This document shows positions 61,696 through 64,000 of a DNA stretch of 64,000 nt, piece after piece. Source of the DNA: Gordionus sp. m RMFG-2023 (Eukaryota; Nematomorpha; Gordioida; Chordodea; Parachordodidae); the NCBI RefSeq assembly GCF_954871325.1, contig NC_088776.1, forward strand, positions 45,278,569-45,342,568, written 5' to 3'. The position numbers and the translations under genes are program-made. Positions within the stretch are counted from its first letter, which is position 1; each line of letters begins with the position of its first letter. The notes under the pieces are model-generated. The model was not told the origin of the DNA and did not search any database. It saw nothing but the letters and a program-made list of their open reading frames with translations.

Positions 61696-62118
61696 CAGAG
61701 ACCTGCACGGGCCTTAATTTTTTGACCAAGCCCGGCCCAGGCCCACAGTAAGAAAATTTTTATAGATCTAATGTTAAAAAAAATTCCCAAGTTCGGCCCA
61801 AGCCCATGATAAGTTTCAAAAAAATTTCCCAAACCTGGCCCAAACTCTTACCCAAAAATTTGATTTTTTTATAATTTAATGAAAATAAACACTATTTAAA
61901 TATATTTAGGCAATCATTTTGTTTACAATACTGAAATTTTTTATTATTAGAAGGAAAAAAGGCAATATTTCTTTAAGCAACTGTTTTAAATAATCTAAAT
62001 TTAAATTTAATATTTTAGGTCCAAGCCCGGCCCAAGCCCAGCCCAAGCTTATTTAAAAAATTAAAAATCCGGGCCCATGGGCCGGAAACCGGGCCGGCCA
62101 GGCCCATGAAGGTCTCTG
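61696..62118. mobile_element. GC-armed non-autonomous hAT element (423 bp)
   Basis: Ends CAGAGACCTGCACGGGCC and GGCCCATGAAGGTCTCTG are inverted repeats. They are flanked by GTATCCAG (61688-61695) and GTATCCAT (62119-62126), one mismatch. Arms carry GCCCGGCCCAGGCCC and its complement. This is the best-preserved copy of the family that includes 26143 and 47582. Non-coding. Confidence 0.9.
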
Positions 62119-62126
62119 GTATCCAT

Positions 62127-64000
62127 TAGTATTATGCTACTTTTATGAAAATTGATATGAATATTTTTATTGTTTTCATAATGCAATAAATTATTAGTAA
62201 ATGAATTAATTTTGAGAAAGGACTGTATGAATTCGTCAGGAAAAAACATTTTAAAATAAGCTAAAGAAGAATATGTTATGGATAAATGTAACCAGGTGAA
62301 AGGCCTAAAAAAGCTCTATAAAGACCCTCCAATTGGGAAAGTTTCCCCATAAATCCCTTTTTAGGAAAATCTTGGCTAAACCTATAATAGTTTTTATAAT
62401 CTATATAAACTATAATTTCTAAGATCATATTGGCCGCATTTATCTATTCTTTAGTAGTATAATGTATTTATGAATTAATTTGGAATATATTTTTACCAGT
62501 GTCTCTAGGGATAAGAGATGGGCAAAAGCATGTTCATTATGCTTGAATTCAATTTTAACAGACCCAAAAACCTTCTTTATTTGATTAAAAAAATATTATG
62601 GACTCGTTTAAATAAAAATTATAAACTTAATTTTAATCCTTTTTTAAAAATATATTATACTTCACCTATAGATAGACTAGCGCTTGATATGAGCAGGGTT
62701 GGAAATGTATGGGATAGGTACTCACCCACCAGTATAAACAACTTGTCGGTCAGCAAAATCAAAGCTGACTAAAGAATTTTACTCTAGGAAAGTTCTGGAA
62801 TCAGGCAAGTTAGGTCAAAAAAAATTTCCAAGCTTAGACTTGAACCCCTAACTTGTTACCTTAATAATATATAAACCTTTCACCTCGTCATTTACAAAAA
62901 AACCTTTTTTTGTATATAGAAATTTTATAATAAACATAGCAATAAATATTTTTCTAAATTATATTCATAAATCCTTTTCACAAAATTATATAAATTTAAT
63001 GGACTACCAATAATATTAAATGTAAAATTCTTTTAATATATTTGAGCTTATTTCAATTTTTTTTTAAATTAAGTTAAGTGGAATTGTAAGGTTATATAAA
63101 AAATGCAATAATAAAAAAACGATTTACGATTGTAGAAATATAAATTATCTAATTCCATTAAAACATAAGAATCATTTATCAAATTACGTGACTAAAAATT
63201 TTAATCAAAAAAAATGCGATTGTTAGATTTTGTTAACACATGAAAAAAAAATCATATAAGTTCTAATTGGTAAATACCTGTGTCGTATTGGGATATAGAA
63301 TTCAGATTCGTAATCTTTAATTTTTAAATCCTATACCGAAGAGATTTTGTATAGAGTACCAAAACATTGTGAATTTCAAACAATTTAGCCATAAACTTTT
63401 AAAAATACACTTTTATATTTTTTTAAGTAAAAATTAAAGAAAATATAAAAGTTCATATTACTGAGTGGAATATATTTCCGACCAAATCAAATTTATTAAA
63501 TTTGAAAATCGAGCTCAGTAAATCATTAAAAGTTGAGAGAATCAGAATCACAATGTATTCCATATTTAATACGAGATATATAAATATTTATAAATATCTA
63601 AAAGAGTAATCGGTTCGAATGGATATAATTTGCTTATAAAATCTTGCCACCTTTTCCAATGTATTATTTTTAATGGTATCTCCAATACACCACTCAGAGT
63701 GTTCACTTGTTGGCTACTTTTTTATATGAGAAATATGGTCCAATATCTTCCAATTAGATCGTCACTACACTCCTTGTTCTTCAAATCCTACTTTTATACC
63801 CTTTTTAGAAATCTATGATAAATATCCACTTAAATATTTGTTGTAATATAACCTTTTACAAAGCTTTCTTTACTTGATTCAGCTGCGCGCAAGTATGTTT
63901 AAAACCGACAATCCTTCAATTATATATATTTGGATTTACCCAGTGGCTCCTATACCCCCAAATTGCGGAAGCTTGAACCGACAATCATTCCATTATATAT
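62127..64000. other. AT-rich right edge with a short diverged direct repeat
   Basis: No gene recognised. AACCGACAATCCTTCAATTATATAT at 63902 recurs as AACCGACAATCATTCCATTATATAT at 63976, running off the window edge, so a tandem array may start here. Confidence 0.45.

Overview
This window is nuclear DNA from an animal with a very AT-rich genome, most likely an invertebrate. The evidence is GT-AG introns of up to several kilobases, the standard genetic code, Asn- and Ser-rich low-complexity protein segments, and a multi-exon gene for ECT2, an architecture known from animals and their close relatives. DNA transposons, above all hAT elements and their short non-autonomous derivatives, fill much of the non-coding sequence. 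I cannot name the species; the composition would suit an AT-rich cnidarian, flatworm or similar lineage.

Layout. 1-5515 holds a decayed hAT relic, a possible pogo-type end, and an element with long terminal inverted repeats that encloses a short exon-like open segment. 5516-31307 (+) is the main gene, an ECT2/Pebble ortholog (RhoGEF of cytokinesis), reconstructed here from 20 exons whose phases agree throughout. It encodes an N-terminal extension, BRCT0, BRCT1, BRCT2, a linker with a candidate CDK site, the DH domain, the PH domain, a polybasic segment and a Ser/Asn-rich tail. No exon with the start codon was found. The reconstructed part is already about 1358 residues, longer than vertebrate ECT2, because of Asn/Ser-rich insertions in the DH and PH domains and a long N-terminus. 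Its introns carry a GC-armed hAT MITE, two oppositely oriented Helitron fragments with a hAT element inserted in one of them, a LINE tail, a TTA/TAA-flanked MITE, a 199-bp hAT MITE, and a 2.1-kb hAT element that contains a retroelement gag fossil.

31308-36622 is mostly featureless AT-rich DNA with one nested pair of transposons. 36623-37992 (-) holds the last three exons found of a second host gene, coding for a charged helical protein with an internal repeat; I do not recognise it with confidence. From 38 kb to the end I see no convincing host gene. That part contains scattered MITEs, a 1.1-kb hAT deletion derivative, a Tc1/mariner relic, a hAT relic whose terminal repeat was hit by a MITE, GC-armed MITEs, a 52-bp tandem duplication and several pure G or C runs of 10 or more bases.

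The two host genes run in opposite directions and I see no functional link between them. Nothing here is convincingly a new biological system. The points most worth a second look are the enlarged ECT2, the exon-like segment inside an inverted-repeat element, and several exactly dated nested insertions.
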